A DNA stretch of 8,486 bases from CAUJGQ01 sp042408665 (GCA_042408665.1 JBHOQW010000286.1:1-8486); one strand, 5' to 3'; numbered from the stretch's first letter, positions 1 through 5,269 are shown. The notes: generated by a model not told the origin, from the sequence alone. Translations and numbers: made by a program.

Positions 1-1
1 A

Positions 2-232
2 CGAGACTTACTTACCGTGGACGAGGCGGCCGCCGTGCTGGGCATCAGTGCCCACGCCATCCGCAAGCGGCTCCTCCGCGGTCTGATGCGCGGGGAGTCA
101 ATCGGTCATGGCCGCCGGCGCCTCTGGCTCATCCCCCGCGCCGAGGTGGAGCGCTGGCGCGGGGTCGGCCAGCTCAAACGTGGCCCCAAGCCGCGTCCGC
201 GTGGGCCTGAATCGCGGGAGAACAGCATCTAA
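2..232 (+). CDS. Excisionase-type helix-turn-helix DNA-binding protein, 5'-truncated by window edge
   Basis: This is a small DNA-binding protein of the excisionase/MerR-like winged helix family (HTH_17 type), probably acting as a recombination directionality factor or local regulator. A GTG at 17 could start it, but the frame is open to the window edge and reads R-D-L-L-T before V-D-E-A-A-A-V-L-G-I-S. L-L-T-V-x-E-A-A is the usual beginning of the domain, so the true start probably lies to the left. The helix-turn-helix covers roughly the first 25 visible residues. The wing follows (G-R-R-R-L-W-L-I-P-R-A-E-V-E-R-W, ending near visible residue 53 if counted from the GTG). A basic Gly/Pro tail (K-R-G-P-K-P-R-P-R-G) may contact the DNA minor groove. 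It ends 68 bases before a truncated tRNA-Gly, which fits a gene at the border of an integrated element. The domain is clear; the excisionase role is inference from position. Confidence 0.75.
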   Translation, partial: RDLLTVDEAAAVLGISAHAIRKRLLRGLMRGESIGHGRRRLWLIPRAEVERWRGVGQLKRGPKPRPRGPESRENSI

Positions 233-300
233 CTGGACGGATTTCGCTGCGGGGAAACCGGTTTAGTAGATTTGCGTGCACACCGTTTCGATGGCCCTAG
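233..300. other. Candidate element end / attachment-site arm
   Basis: These 68 bases join the stop codon of the helix-turn-helix gene to the cut end of the tRNA-Gly half. They contain a perfect 10-base palindrome AAACCGGTTT (255-264) and a GTGCAC palindrome (276-281). They show no tRNA 3' half on either strand. By position this would be the element side of an attachment site, where recombinase or excisionase could bind. That role is inference only. Confidence 0.3.
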
Positions 301-337
301 TTGGAAGGCAGATGCTCTACCATTGAGCTACCCCCGC
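301..337 (-). pseudogene. tRNA-Gly(UCC) 5' half, cut in the anticodon loop
   Basis: Read on the minus strand from 337, the sequence is a textbook tRNA 5' half. It has acceptor strand GCGGGGG (337-331), TA, D arm GCTC-AATGGTA-GAGC (328-314), one A, anticodon stem TCTGC (312-308), then loop CT-TCC-AA (307-301) with glycine anticodon UCC. The next bases are CTAGG instead of the required GCAGA, and no variable region, T arm (GGTTCGA) or CCCCCGC acceptor partner follows within the remaining 300 bases. The molecule therefore cannot fold as a tRNA. The break falls at the end of the anticodon loop, a favoured crossover point for integrases that target tRNA genes. The most likely reading is a tRNA fragment left at one junction of an integrated element. 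The intact gene would be at the other junction, outside the window. Confidence 0.8.
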
Positions 338-706
338 ACGACTGCAGATTCAACTACAGCCGATAACCGGCGTGAGCCTGACGCACAGCGGCTGTACGGC
401 GTAGAACTCTCACAACCGCTCATCGCGTACAACTCTTGAGCGCAACCACCGTGTGCCACGCCCACACCCCCATTCTAGTCCTCGGGGATATCGACGCCAA
501 GCACACGGCTCCGCGCGGGGACGCGGGCTGTCCTCCGCTCACGCCGCGTCGCGGGTCATCCCGTACCCGGCGGCTAACTGCTGCCAGACGCTCCCCAGGG
601 GCAAGCACCGCGCGTGTCCAACACGGTACCATAGAGGCGCCTACCGCGTGCCACTGTGCAGCGGGCACCACGCCGTGCCTTGCCTCGCGGCAAAGAGGCG
701 CCGCCC
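338..706. other. Gene-free stretch upstream of the PRPP synthetase gene
   Basis: About 370 bases without a convincing gene. Short open frames on both strands lack ribosome binding sites and recognisable protein motifs. The left part would be the upstream region of the original tRNA-Gly gene on the minus strand, but no good -35/-10 pair is visible there. Toward the right, TACCAT (627-632) is a 4/6 match to a -10 box with no good -35 partner. The last 25 bases hold two competing short hairpins near the ribosome binding site of the next gene (see findings). Confidence 0.4.
692..698 (+). promoter_or_regulatory. Ribosome binding site that decides the prs-like start
   Basis: AAAGAGG ends 8 bases before ATG 707. 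It selects this ATG over the GTG/ATG possibilities upstream (the open frame reaches back to 656), and the resulting N-terminus matches the usual beginning of PRPP synthetases. Confidence 0.65.
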
Positions 707-1648
707 ATGCTCGACGACCTCGTCCTCTACTCCGGCTCCGCCAACCGCCCGCTCGCCGAGGCCACTGCCACGCTGCTCGGCGTCCCCCTGGGCGACCTGG
801 AGATCGTCCGCTTTCCCGACGGCGAACTCAGCCCGCTTATAAAAAACTCCGTGCGCGGGCGGGACGTGTTCGTCATCCAGCCCACCAGCCCACCCGTCAA
901 CGACCATCTGGTCGAGCTGCTCCTCACCCTCGACGCGCTTAAACGCGCCTCCGCCCGCCGCATCACGGCGGTCATCCCCTACTACGGTTACTCGCGCCAG
1001 GAACGCAAGGCCAAACCGCGCGAGGCCATCTCCGCCAAGGTGGTGGCCAACTGTCTCACCCACGCCGGCGCCGACCGCGTCATGTTGCTGGACATCCACG
1101 CCCCGGCCATGCAGGGGTTCTTTGACATCCCGGTGGACGCCCTCACCGCCGTGGGGTTGCTCACCACCCGCCTCTCCCAGCTCCCTCTGGACAACGCTAT
1201 CGTGATCGCCCCCGACACCGGCCGCGTGAAGCTGGCCGAGCGCTTCGCCGACGCCCTGCACCTGCCGCTGGGCCTCATGAACAAGCGCCGCATCGACGGC
1301 GAGGTGCGCGTGACGCACGTGGTAGGCAGCGTCCAGGGCCGCGCTCCCCTCGTGGTGGACGACATCATGGCCGGCGGCTCGCTCATCGGCCAGCTCCCCG
1401 CCCTGCTGGAGGCCGGCGCCCTGCCCGAGATCACCCTCGTCATCATCCACCCGCTGATGGTCGGCGACGCTCCCCGCCGCCTGCAACAGCCGTTCATCAA
1501 GCGCGTGCTCGTCACCGATAGCGTTTACCTGCCGCCGGAGCGGCGCGTGCCGGTGCTGGAGGTCGTGTCCATCGCCCCACTGCTGGCCGAGGCCATCCGC
1601 CGCACCCATCTGGAGCAGTCGGTCAGCCCGCTCTTCCAGCTTGAGTAG
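707..1648 (+). CDS. prs: Ribose-phosphate pyrophosphokinase (PRPP synthetase), divergent active-site loop
   Basis: This is predicted to transfer the pyrophosphate group of ATP to ribose 5-phosphate, giving PRPP for purine, pyrimidine, histidine, tryptophan and NAD synthesis in the cytoplasm. The 313-residue length is typical (about 315). Family signatures in order are: Y-S-G-S-A-N (8-13); F-P-D-G-E (36-40); S-V-R-G-R-D-V-F-V-I-Q (48-58); P-V-N-D-H-L-V-E-L-L near 63-72; D-A-L-K-R-A-S-A (76-83); the ATP-binding P-Y-Y-G-Y-S-R-Q-E-R-K (91-101); D-I-H-A with His131; and Q-G-F-F-D-I-P (136-142). K-R-R (193-195) sits in the catalytic flexible loop. The PRPP/ribose-5-phosphate loop is unusual: V-D-D-I-M-A-G-G-S (217-225) is one residue shorter than the common V-D-D-x-x-D-T-x-G-T and lacks its Asp-Thr pair. 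P-D-T-G-R-V-K (169-175) also replaces the common P-D-x-G-G. It may be a working variant or a second, specialised paralogue. Family assignment is firm; full activity is less certain. Confidence 0.93.
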   Translation: MLDDLVLYSGSANRPLAEATATLLGVPLGDLEIVRFPDGELSPLIKNSVRGRDVFVIQPTSPPVNDHLVELLLTLDALKRASARRITAVIPYYGYSRQERKAKPREAISAKVVANCLTHAGADRVMLLDIHAPAMQGFFDIPVDALTAVGLLTTRLSQLPLDNAIVIAPDTGRVKLAERFADALHLPLGLMNKRRIDGEVRVTHVVGSVQGRAPLVVDDIMAGGSLIGQLPALLEAGALPEITLVIIHPLMVGDAPRRLQQPFIKRVLVTDSVYLPPERRVPVLEVVSIAPLLAEAIRRTHLEQSVSPLFQLE

Positions 1649-1659
1649 CCCGAACGAGG

Positions 1660-1802
1660 AGTGAGAGGGGCGAGCGCGCGGTCTCTCCCGGCCCGCACCC
1701 CTCACCCCAGCCCACCGGCGGGTGCGGCCCGGCCAGAGTCCACCCCGTGCTCTGCCGGGGTCCACTCCGACAGCGCCGGAGGCCGGGGGCTGGGGATGAG
1801 GG
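1660..1802. repeat. GC-rich palindromic dispersed repeat, copy 1
   Basis: This is a large imperfect inverted repeat between prs and the GGDEF-like gene. The left arm CCCTCACCCCAGCC (1699-1712) pairs with the right arm GGCTGGGGATGAGGG (about 1787-1802). Between them lie shorter hairpins such as CACCGGCGGGTG. The left flank 1668-1706 recurs in opposite orientation at 5137-5175 with 38 of 39 bases identical. Such structures are common intergenic repeats in some high-GC bacteria. It may influence transcript stability or termination for prs; there is no T run for a classical terminator. Confidence 0.7.
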
Positions 1803-1840
1803 CCCGCCAACCGACCGGTCCACTGCATCGCGCCGGCAGA

Positions 1841-1864
1841 TCATCGATACTCTCATCGATACTC
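1841..1864 (+). repeat. Perfect 12-base tandem duplication
   Basis: TCATCGATACTC occurs twice in direct succession (1841-1852 and 1853-1864). Each copy holds the ATCGAT palindrome. The repeats lie just after the palindromic repeat and about 45-70 bases before the GGDEF-like gene. They could be slippage or paired binding sites for a regulator. Confidence 0.75.
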
Positions 1865-1871
1865 TCAGTGA

Positions 1872-1890
1872 CCCCCTCCGGAAGAGGGGG
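1872..1890 (+). promoter_or_regulatory. Hairpin in the leader of the GGDEF-like gene
   Basis: CCCCCTC (1872-1878) and GAGGGGG (1884-1890) form a perfect 7-base-pair stem with loop CGGAA. The right arm is the only purine-rich, ribosome-binding-like sequence upstream of the gene. It lies directly before GTG 1893 and 20 bases before ATG 1911. If the RNA folds, it would hide that site. There is no following T run, so it is not a classical terminator. Confidence 0.45.
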
Positions 1891-1910
1891 CCGTGGCAGC
1901 GGGGTGGGCC

Positions 1911-2552
1911 ATGACCGAACCATCGGGCGCGGACGAGCGCGAGGCGCTGCGCCGCCTGCTGGCGCTCAACGAGCGCGGCGCTGCCGCCATCCAGCAGATC
2001 CTGGCCGTGTTGCAAGAGAGCAGCGCCGAGATCGCCGCCCTGCGTGAGCGCGCCCAGCGGCTCGCACAGCAGGCCCGCGACCGGCCCGGCTTTGAGGACG
2101 ACACGGACCTCTACAACGCCCGCGGCTTCCAGTTTGAGCTGGCGCGCGAGGAGGCCCGCGCCCGCCGCTTCGGCACCGCCGTGGCGGTGGTGTGGCTGCG
2201 CGTGCACGACCTGGACACCGTGGCCCAACGCTTCGGCGCCGAGGCCGGCGAGGCGCTGGCGATCCGCGTGGGCGAGGCTCTGCGCCGGCGCGGGCGCGGC
2301 GCCGACGTGGTGGCGCGCCTGGGACCGGACGAGTTTGTGGTGCTCTTGCTCGGCGCGCCCTTCACCGGCGCCCAGGCGTACCTGCAGCGCCTGCGCGCCA
2401 CCTCCCTCACCCTGCCGCTGCCCGACGGCTCGTCATTTCCCGTGCGCTTCAGTGCCGGCATCGCCACCCGCGACGAGGCGGGCTCGCTCACCGCGGCCGT
2501 GGCGGCGGCGCGCGAGCGGGCGGCGCTGGAGCGGGAGCGCGTGCCACCGTGA
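1911..2552 (+). CDS. Coiled-coil protein with a degenerate GGDEF domain
   Basis: Soluble protein of 213 residues. An Ala/Leu/Glu-rich helix at about 7-57 should form a coiled coil and so dimerise. A GGDEF-like domain follows at about 60-205: D-L-Y-N-A-R-G-F (66-73) matches the usual D-x-L-T-x-L-x-N-R-R opening, F-G-A-E-A-G-E-A-L (108-116) the F-G-H-x-x-G-D-x-L block, R-L-G-P-D-E-F (136-142) the GGDEF loop, and F-S-A-G-I-A (180-185) the late strand. Key residues are altered. The loop is GPDEF, the position of the first metal-binding Asp is Arg97, and the substrate-binding Asn is Ala105 if no gap is assumed. Cyclic di-GMP synthesis is therefore unlikely; a protein-protein or nucleotide-sensing role is possible. 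ATG 1911 is chosen as the start because homology begins well after it; GTG 1893 is an alternative. The next gene is in the same reading frame across a repeat. Confidence 0.8.
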   Translation: MTEPSGADEREALRRLLALNERGAAAIQQILAVLQESSAEIAALRERAQRLAQQARDRPGFEDDTDLYNARGFQFELAREEARARRFGTAVAVVWLRVHDLDTVAQRFGAEAGEALAIRVGEALRRRGRGADVVARLGPDEFVVLLLGAPFTGAQAYLQRLRATSLTLPLPDGSSFPVRFSAGIATRDEAGSLTAAVAAARERAALERERVPP

Positions 2553-2690
2553 GGGGCTCACCCCTCACCCCCGCCGTCGGGAGAGGCCCGGCGGAGCACG
2601 GGCCCCGGGCTGGAGTCTGCCCCGCCGGCGTCGGCGGCCGGGGGGCCGGGGGTGCGGGCCGAGCGCGCGCCCCTCTCACGCCTCACGCCT
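2553..2690. repeat. GC-rich palindromic dispersed repeat, copy 2
   Basis: This starts at the stop codon of the GGDEF-like gene with CTCACCCCTCACCCCCGCCGTC. It includes GGGAGAGG, and the internal motif GAGCACGGG...GGAGTCTG resembles the reverse complement of the middle of copy 1. It ends with GGTGCGGGCCGAGCGCGC (from 2651), an internally deleted form of the end sequence of copies 1 and 4. The last part overlaps the first codons of the next gene. Confidence 0.65.
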
Positions 2691-3434
2691 CGGAGCTTAC
2701 TCCTCACTCGGCGGGCGGCCGCCGCGGCGCTTGCCCTGTTGCTCCTCATCGCGACGGCGGTGGCCACGCTCACCGACCGGTGGGGACGTGCACCGTCGTC
2801 CATCTCCTCGCCCGCGCTCACGCTCACGCCGCCGGCGTCGGCCACCCCGGGGGTGAGGGTTGGTGAGGGCCAGGGGGCCGGGGCGATCGCCGAGGCGATC
2901 GTCGCCCGTGACCTGTCGGGACGCTGCATCCCAGAACCCGGCCGTTCGGTGTGCGACCCGTTGCGCGCCGCGCTGTGGACCGGCGACCTGGAGGCGTGGC
3001 GCGCATGGGCCGCCGCCCGCGGTGAGCCGCCGCCTACTCCGGCCCAGGTCCAGACGGCAACCATCACCCTGCGCCTGAGCGCCGGCGACCCCGCCGCCCG
3101 CATCGATCTGGCGCGTGCCACCGGCCAGCCGCTGCCGCTGATCACAGCCGTGCGCCTGCGGCTGCTAAACGGCCGGGCCCTGGTCACAGGGCTAGAGATC
3201 GGCAACCTGGGCACGACGGCGGCTGACCTGTCCGGCGTGGAGGTAGTGGGCGGCGCTGCCCGCCTGGCTGCCGGTGCGACGCTGCCGCCCGGCGCTCGGT
3301 GTGCCGTGGGCGCCGATGGGGCAAGCCCGTGCCCCACGGCGGGCGCCTTTGTGCCACTGCTGCTGGCGCCCGGCGAGGCAGTTCGGTTGCGCGCGGTGGA
3401 CGGCCGCCTGCTGGACGAGTTCCCGCTGCCGTGA
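2652..3434 (+). CDS. Membrane-anchored protein with a lamin-tail-like C-terminal domain
   Basis: This 260-residue protein is probably tethered to the outer face of the membrane. The basic N-terminus (R2-R21) precedes one hydrophobic segment (about 22-40), with no clear signal peptidase or lipobox site. A Ser/Thr/Pro/Gly linker (45-75) follows, then a unique middle part with a Cys92/Cys101 pair and a helical D-L-E-A-W-R-A-W. The end (about 177-260) has the pattern of lamin-tail beta-sandwich domains: L-E-I-G-N-L-G-T-T-A-A-D-L-S-G, then L-P-P-G-A, L-A-P-G-E-A-V-R-L and a final D-G-R-L-L-D-E-F. Cys217/Cys227 could form a second disulphide, in keeping with an extracytoplasmic site. The role is unknown; lamin-tail domains in bacteria often sit in secreted nucleases or surface proteins, but no enzyme domain is seen here. 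GTG 2652 is the only standard start before the hydrophobic segment; it lies in repeat copy 2 and lacks a good ribosome binding site. Confidence 0.72.
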   Translation: MRAERAPLSRLTPRSLLLTRRAAAAALALLLLIATAVATLTDRWGRAPSSISSPALTLTPPASATPGVRVGEGQGAGAIAEAIVARDLSGRCIPEPGRSVCDPLRAALWTGDLEAWRAWAAARGEPPPTPAQVQTATITLRLSAGDPAARIDLARATGQPLPLITAVRLRLLNGRALVTGLEIGNLGTTAADLSGVEVVGGAARLAAGATLPPGARCAVGADGASPCPTAGAFVPLLLAPGEAVRLRAVDGRLLDEFPLP

Positions 3435-3440
3435 GGCCGG

Positions 3441-3514
3441 TCTCACCCCTGCTCTGCTGCCCCTCACCCCCCACCCCCTCTCCCCTGGCAGGCCGGGGAG
3501 AGAGCAGATGAGGG
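3441..3514. repeat. GC-rich palindromic dispersed repeat, copy 3, possible transcript-end hairpin
   Basis: The outer arms CCCTCA (3461-3466) and TGAGGG (3509-3514) enclose a hairpin with CTCTCCCC (3478-3485) pairing GGGGAGAG (3495-3502). A short inner GG/CC pairing follows around loop CAGG. It lies 43 bases after the lamin-tail-like gene. The strong stem could stabilise or end the transcript, but no T run follows. Confidence 0.6.
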
Positions 3515-3686
3515 CCCATACCGACAGGTGGGGTAAACGTCGGGGAGGGGGCTACGCAACCACGTGCACCGCTAAGCGGCCACCGTCCCCCCAGGTTTTA
3601 CGTGCTATTAACCACCGTGCCGCCCCCGTTAACATCGATCCCGTCTTCTGAACGTGGCGGCTGCCCACCGCAGGGCGCCCGTACCC

Positions 3687-3693
3687 AGGAGGT
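3687..3693 (+). promoter_or_regulatory. Strong ribosome binding site before a GTG start
   Basis: AGGAGGT, a perfect match to the 16S rRNA 3' end, lies 6 bases before GTG 3700 and fixes that codon as the start of the phosphatase gene. Confidence 0.85.
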
Positions 3694-3699
3694 AAGACC

Positions 3700-4491
3700 G
3701 TGCCCACCACATGGCCGCGCTGCCTTGACCCGCTGATCGAGGGCGCGGTGAACTTCCGCGACCTGGGCGGCTACCCGGCCGGCGCCGGCCGGGTCCGCCC
3801 GGGCCTGCTGTACCGCTCTGGCATGACGCATGGCATCCCACCGCACGGGCTGCACCTGCTGCGCGAGCGCTTCGGCGTGCGCACGGTGATCGACCTGCGC
3901 TCACCGCAGGAGGCGCATCAGGAGGGTATCGCCCCCTTCCACGCGTTCGGCATCGTGCGCCACGGCGTACCGGTGCTCTCCAGCACCGCGCTTCCCGCCG
4001 ATGAGCTGAAGCGCCAGTTGGCGGCACGGTGGGCGGGCACGTTTGACTGGGCGGCCACCTACCGTCGCATGTTGCACGAGGGCCAGGCCACCTTCCGGTA
4101 CGTGTGCGAGGTGCTGACCGAGCCGGGCGCGCTGCCGGCCGTCATCCACTGCACCGCCGGCCGCGATCGCACCGGCGTGGTTGCGGCGCTCATTCTGGCC
4201 GTGCTCGGGGTCGATGACACCGAGATCGCCCGGGATTACACGCTCTCCGGCATACATCTCATGCCGCACCTACCTCGGTTTGCCCGGCTGGCGGAGCAGG
4301 CGGGGATCGACGCCGAGCGGCTGGCGCGGGCGCTGGAGACCTCAGAAGAGGCGATGGCGGCCTGCTTGGCCTACCTGCGGGCGCGATACGGATCGGCAGA
4401 GGCGTACCTGCGCGATGCCGGGGTAAGCGCCGAGCGCATCGACCGGCTCCGCGCCCTTCTGCTCGAAGCGCCGGCCCCGACCGCCGGGTGA
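3700..4491 (+). CDS. Protein-tyrosine/dual-specificity phosphatase (Y_phosphatase3 type)
   Basis: This 263-residue cytoplasmic enzyme is predicted to remove phosphate from tyrosine or other phosphorylated substrates through a cysteinyl-phosphate intermediate. The N-terminal N-F-R-D-L-G-G-Y (18-25) is the hallmark of this bacterial family. I-D-L-R-S-P-Q-E (64-71) is the usual second block. The catalytic P-loop H-C-T-A-G-R-D-R-T-G (150-159) has the complete CX5R pattern, with nucleophile Cys151 and phosphate-binding Arg157. The helical C-terminus contains Y-L-R-A-R-Y-G-S-A-E-A-Y-L (about 225-237), commonly seen at the end of these proteins. All key residues are present, so it should be active. 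The natural substrate is not shown by the sequence; some relatives act on phosphoinositides or phosphotyrosine. The SRPBCC gene follows after 64 bases on the same strand and may be co-transcribed. Confidence 0.93.
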   Translation: MPTTWPRCLDPLIEGAVNFRDLGGYPAGAGRVRPGLLYRSGMTHGIPPHGLHLLRERFGVRTVIDLRSPQEAHQEGIAPFHAFGIVRHGVPVLSSTALPADELKRQLAARWAGTFDWAATYRRMLHEGQATFRYVCEVLTEPGALPAVIHCTAGRDRTGVVAALILAVLGVDDTEIARDYTLSGIHLMPHLPRFARLAEQAGIDAERLARALETSEEAMAACLAYLRARYGSAEAYLRDAGVSAERIDRLRALLLEAPAPTAG

Positions 4492-4555
4492 TCCCCCCGG
4501 CCATGCTGTCCGTAGTTCCCGGCAACGCGGTCGGTCACGCGAGAAGGGGAACAGC

Positions 4556-5131
4556 ATGGCCCGGTATACGTTCGTGACGATATGGCGATTCCGCGCGCCG
4601 ATCGAGCGGGTGTGGCAGGCGATCCAGGACTACCGCGCGTGGCCGGCATGGTGGCCGGCGGTGGAGCGCGCCCGCCAGATTGCACCGGGGGATGCGGAGG
4701 GCATCGGCGAGATCGCCGAGTTCACCTTCCGCACCCGCCTGCCCTACCGCGTGCGCTTCCTGATGACCACCACCCGTATCCACGCACCCTACGAGATGGA
4801 CGGGAGCGCGGTGGGAGAACTGGAGGGCACCGGCCGCTGGCGGCTGCGCGCGGAGGGCGAGGAGACGGTGGTGCGCTATCTCTGGGATGTGCGCACCACA
4901 CGCTGGTGGATGAACCTGCTCGCGCCGTTCGCGCGCTCGGCATTCGCGTGGAACCACGACCAGGTGATGCGCAGCGGCCAGCGCGGCCTGGCCCGCCGAC
5001 TGGCCGGTGTAGACCCGCACGACCCTTACCCCCGACCCCGCTCCCGCCTGCGGGCTTTCCTCTCCCGCCTGCGGGCCAAGGTGCCACGCGGGGCGAGGCG
5101 GGTGCGGGCAGGCGGCCGACGGCCGGGGTGA
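4556..5131 (+). CDS. SRPBCC (START-like) fold protein with a repeat-derived C-terminal tail
   Basis: This 191-residue protein has the helix-grip fold used to bind lipids and other hydrophobic ligands (polyketide cyclase/dehydratase-like family). The opening pattern is F-R-A-P-I-E-R-V-W-Q-A-I-Q-D-Y-R-A-W-P-A-W (12-32), then W-W-P-A-V-E, E-F-T-F-R-T-R-L-P-Y (55-64) and G-T-G-R-W-R-L (91-97). A last helix W-N-H-D-Q-V-M-R-S-G-Q-R-G-L-A-R-R-L ends near residue 150. Ligand and reaction are unknown. AGAAGGGG (4542-4549) lies 6 bases before ATG 4556 and supports this start. Residues from about 152 to 191 are Arg/Pro/Gly-rich (containing S-R-L-R-A twice) and are encoded by palindromic repeat copy 4, so the original gene probably ended near 5010-5030. 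Confidence 0.85.
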   Translation: MARYTFVTIWRFRAPIERVWQAIQDYRAWPAWWPAVERARQIAPGDAEGIGEIAEFTFRTRLPYRVRFLMTTTRIHAPYEMDGSAVGELEGTGRWRLRAEGEETVVRYLWDVRTTRWWMNLLAPFARSAFAWNHDQVMRSGQRGLARRLAGVDPHDPYPRPRSRLRAFLSRLRAKVPRGARRVRAGGRRPG

Positions 5132-5190
5132 GGGGCGGTGAGGGATGCGGGCCGGGAGAGACCGCGCGCTCGCCCTCACTTCTCACGGTG
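5028..5190. repeat. GC-rich palindromic dispersed repeat, copy 4
   Basis: This overlaps the 3' end of the SRPBCC gene. It contains two direct copies of CTCCCGCCTGCGGGC (5041-5055 and 5062-5076), 21 bases apart. The copies are followed by GGGGTGAGGGGCGGTGAGGG and the end sequence 5137-5175, which is the reverse complement of 1668-1706 with one difference. A small CTCAC/GTGAG inverted pair closes it. Beyond the coding part, 5132-5269 is intergenic and otherwise shows only the leader of the next gene. Confidence 0.7.
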
Positions 5191-5258
5191 AGGCGGCCTT
5201 GCCGGCGCGGCGCGCGGGGCACCAAGATACAGACAGCCGGCCGGGGATCGGCCGCGCC

Positions 5259-5262
5259 GGAG
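5259..5262 (+). promoter_or_regulatory. Ribosome binding site supporting a CTG start
   Basis: GGAG ends 7 bases before CTG 5270, the proposed start of the DUF402 gene. No comparable site precedes GTG 5351 (the bases before it are CTGCGGCCGCATCGCT). Confidence 0.4.
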
Positions 5263-5269
5263 CGGCGCC

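Larger units (their letters stand above)
3435..3699. other. Intergenic region with repeat copy 3 and the phosphatase leader
   Basis: The first 80 bases are a palindromic repeat (separate entry). The remaining 185 bases hold no convincing gene. TATTAA (3606-3611) is a weak -10-like match, but no matching -35 is visible. The region ends with a strong ribosome binding site. Confidence 0.4.

Noticed and set aside
233..337. Intron-split or intact tRNA-Gly
   Set aside because: A group I intron in the anticodon loop would require the 3' half further along the minus strand. None (no GGTTCGA arm, no CCCCCGC partner) occurs down to position 1, and a protein gene occupies most of that space.
641..1828. 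Long minus-strand open frame (395 codons) opposite the PRPP synthetase gene
   Set aside because: It is His/Gly/Val/Asp-rich without family motifs, runs through a repeat, and lies antisense to a gene with complete family signatures. This is a GC-rich shadow frame.
1893..1910. GTG 1893 as the start of the GGDEF-like gene
   Set aside because: It lies only 2 bases after a G-run locked in a hairpin and adds M-A-A-G-W-A with no domain content. ATG 1911 is preferred, though not proven.
2558..3337. Minus-strand open frame of 259 codons opposite the lamin-tail-like gene
   Set aside because: Arg/Ala/Pro/Ser-rich low-complexity product, no ribosome binding site and no motif. The plus-strand frame has a membrane segment and a recognisable domain.
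5041..5076. CRISPR-like array
   Set aside because: Only two 15-base copies at 21-base spacing, with a 6-base spacer, part of a palindromic repeat. This is far too short for CRISPR repeats and spacers.
1660..5190. Composite transposon bounded by inverted repeat copies 1 and 4
   Set aside because: The shared ends are inverted, but no transposase lies between them. Further related copies occur inside, and the genes within are unrelated housekeeping-type genes. A dispersed repeat family explains the pattern better.
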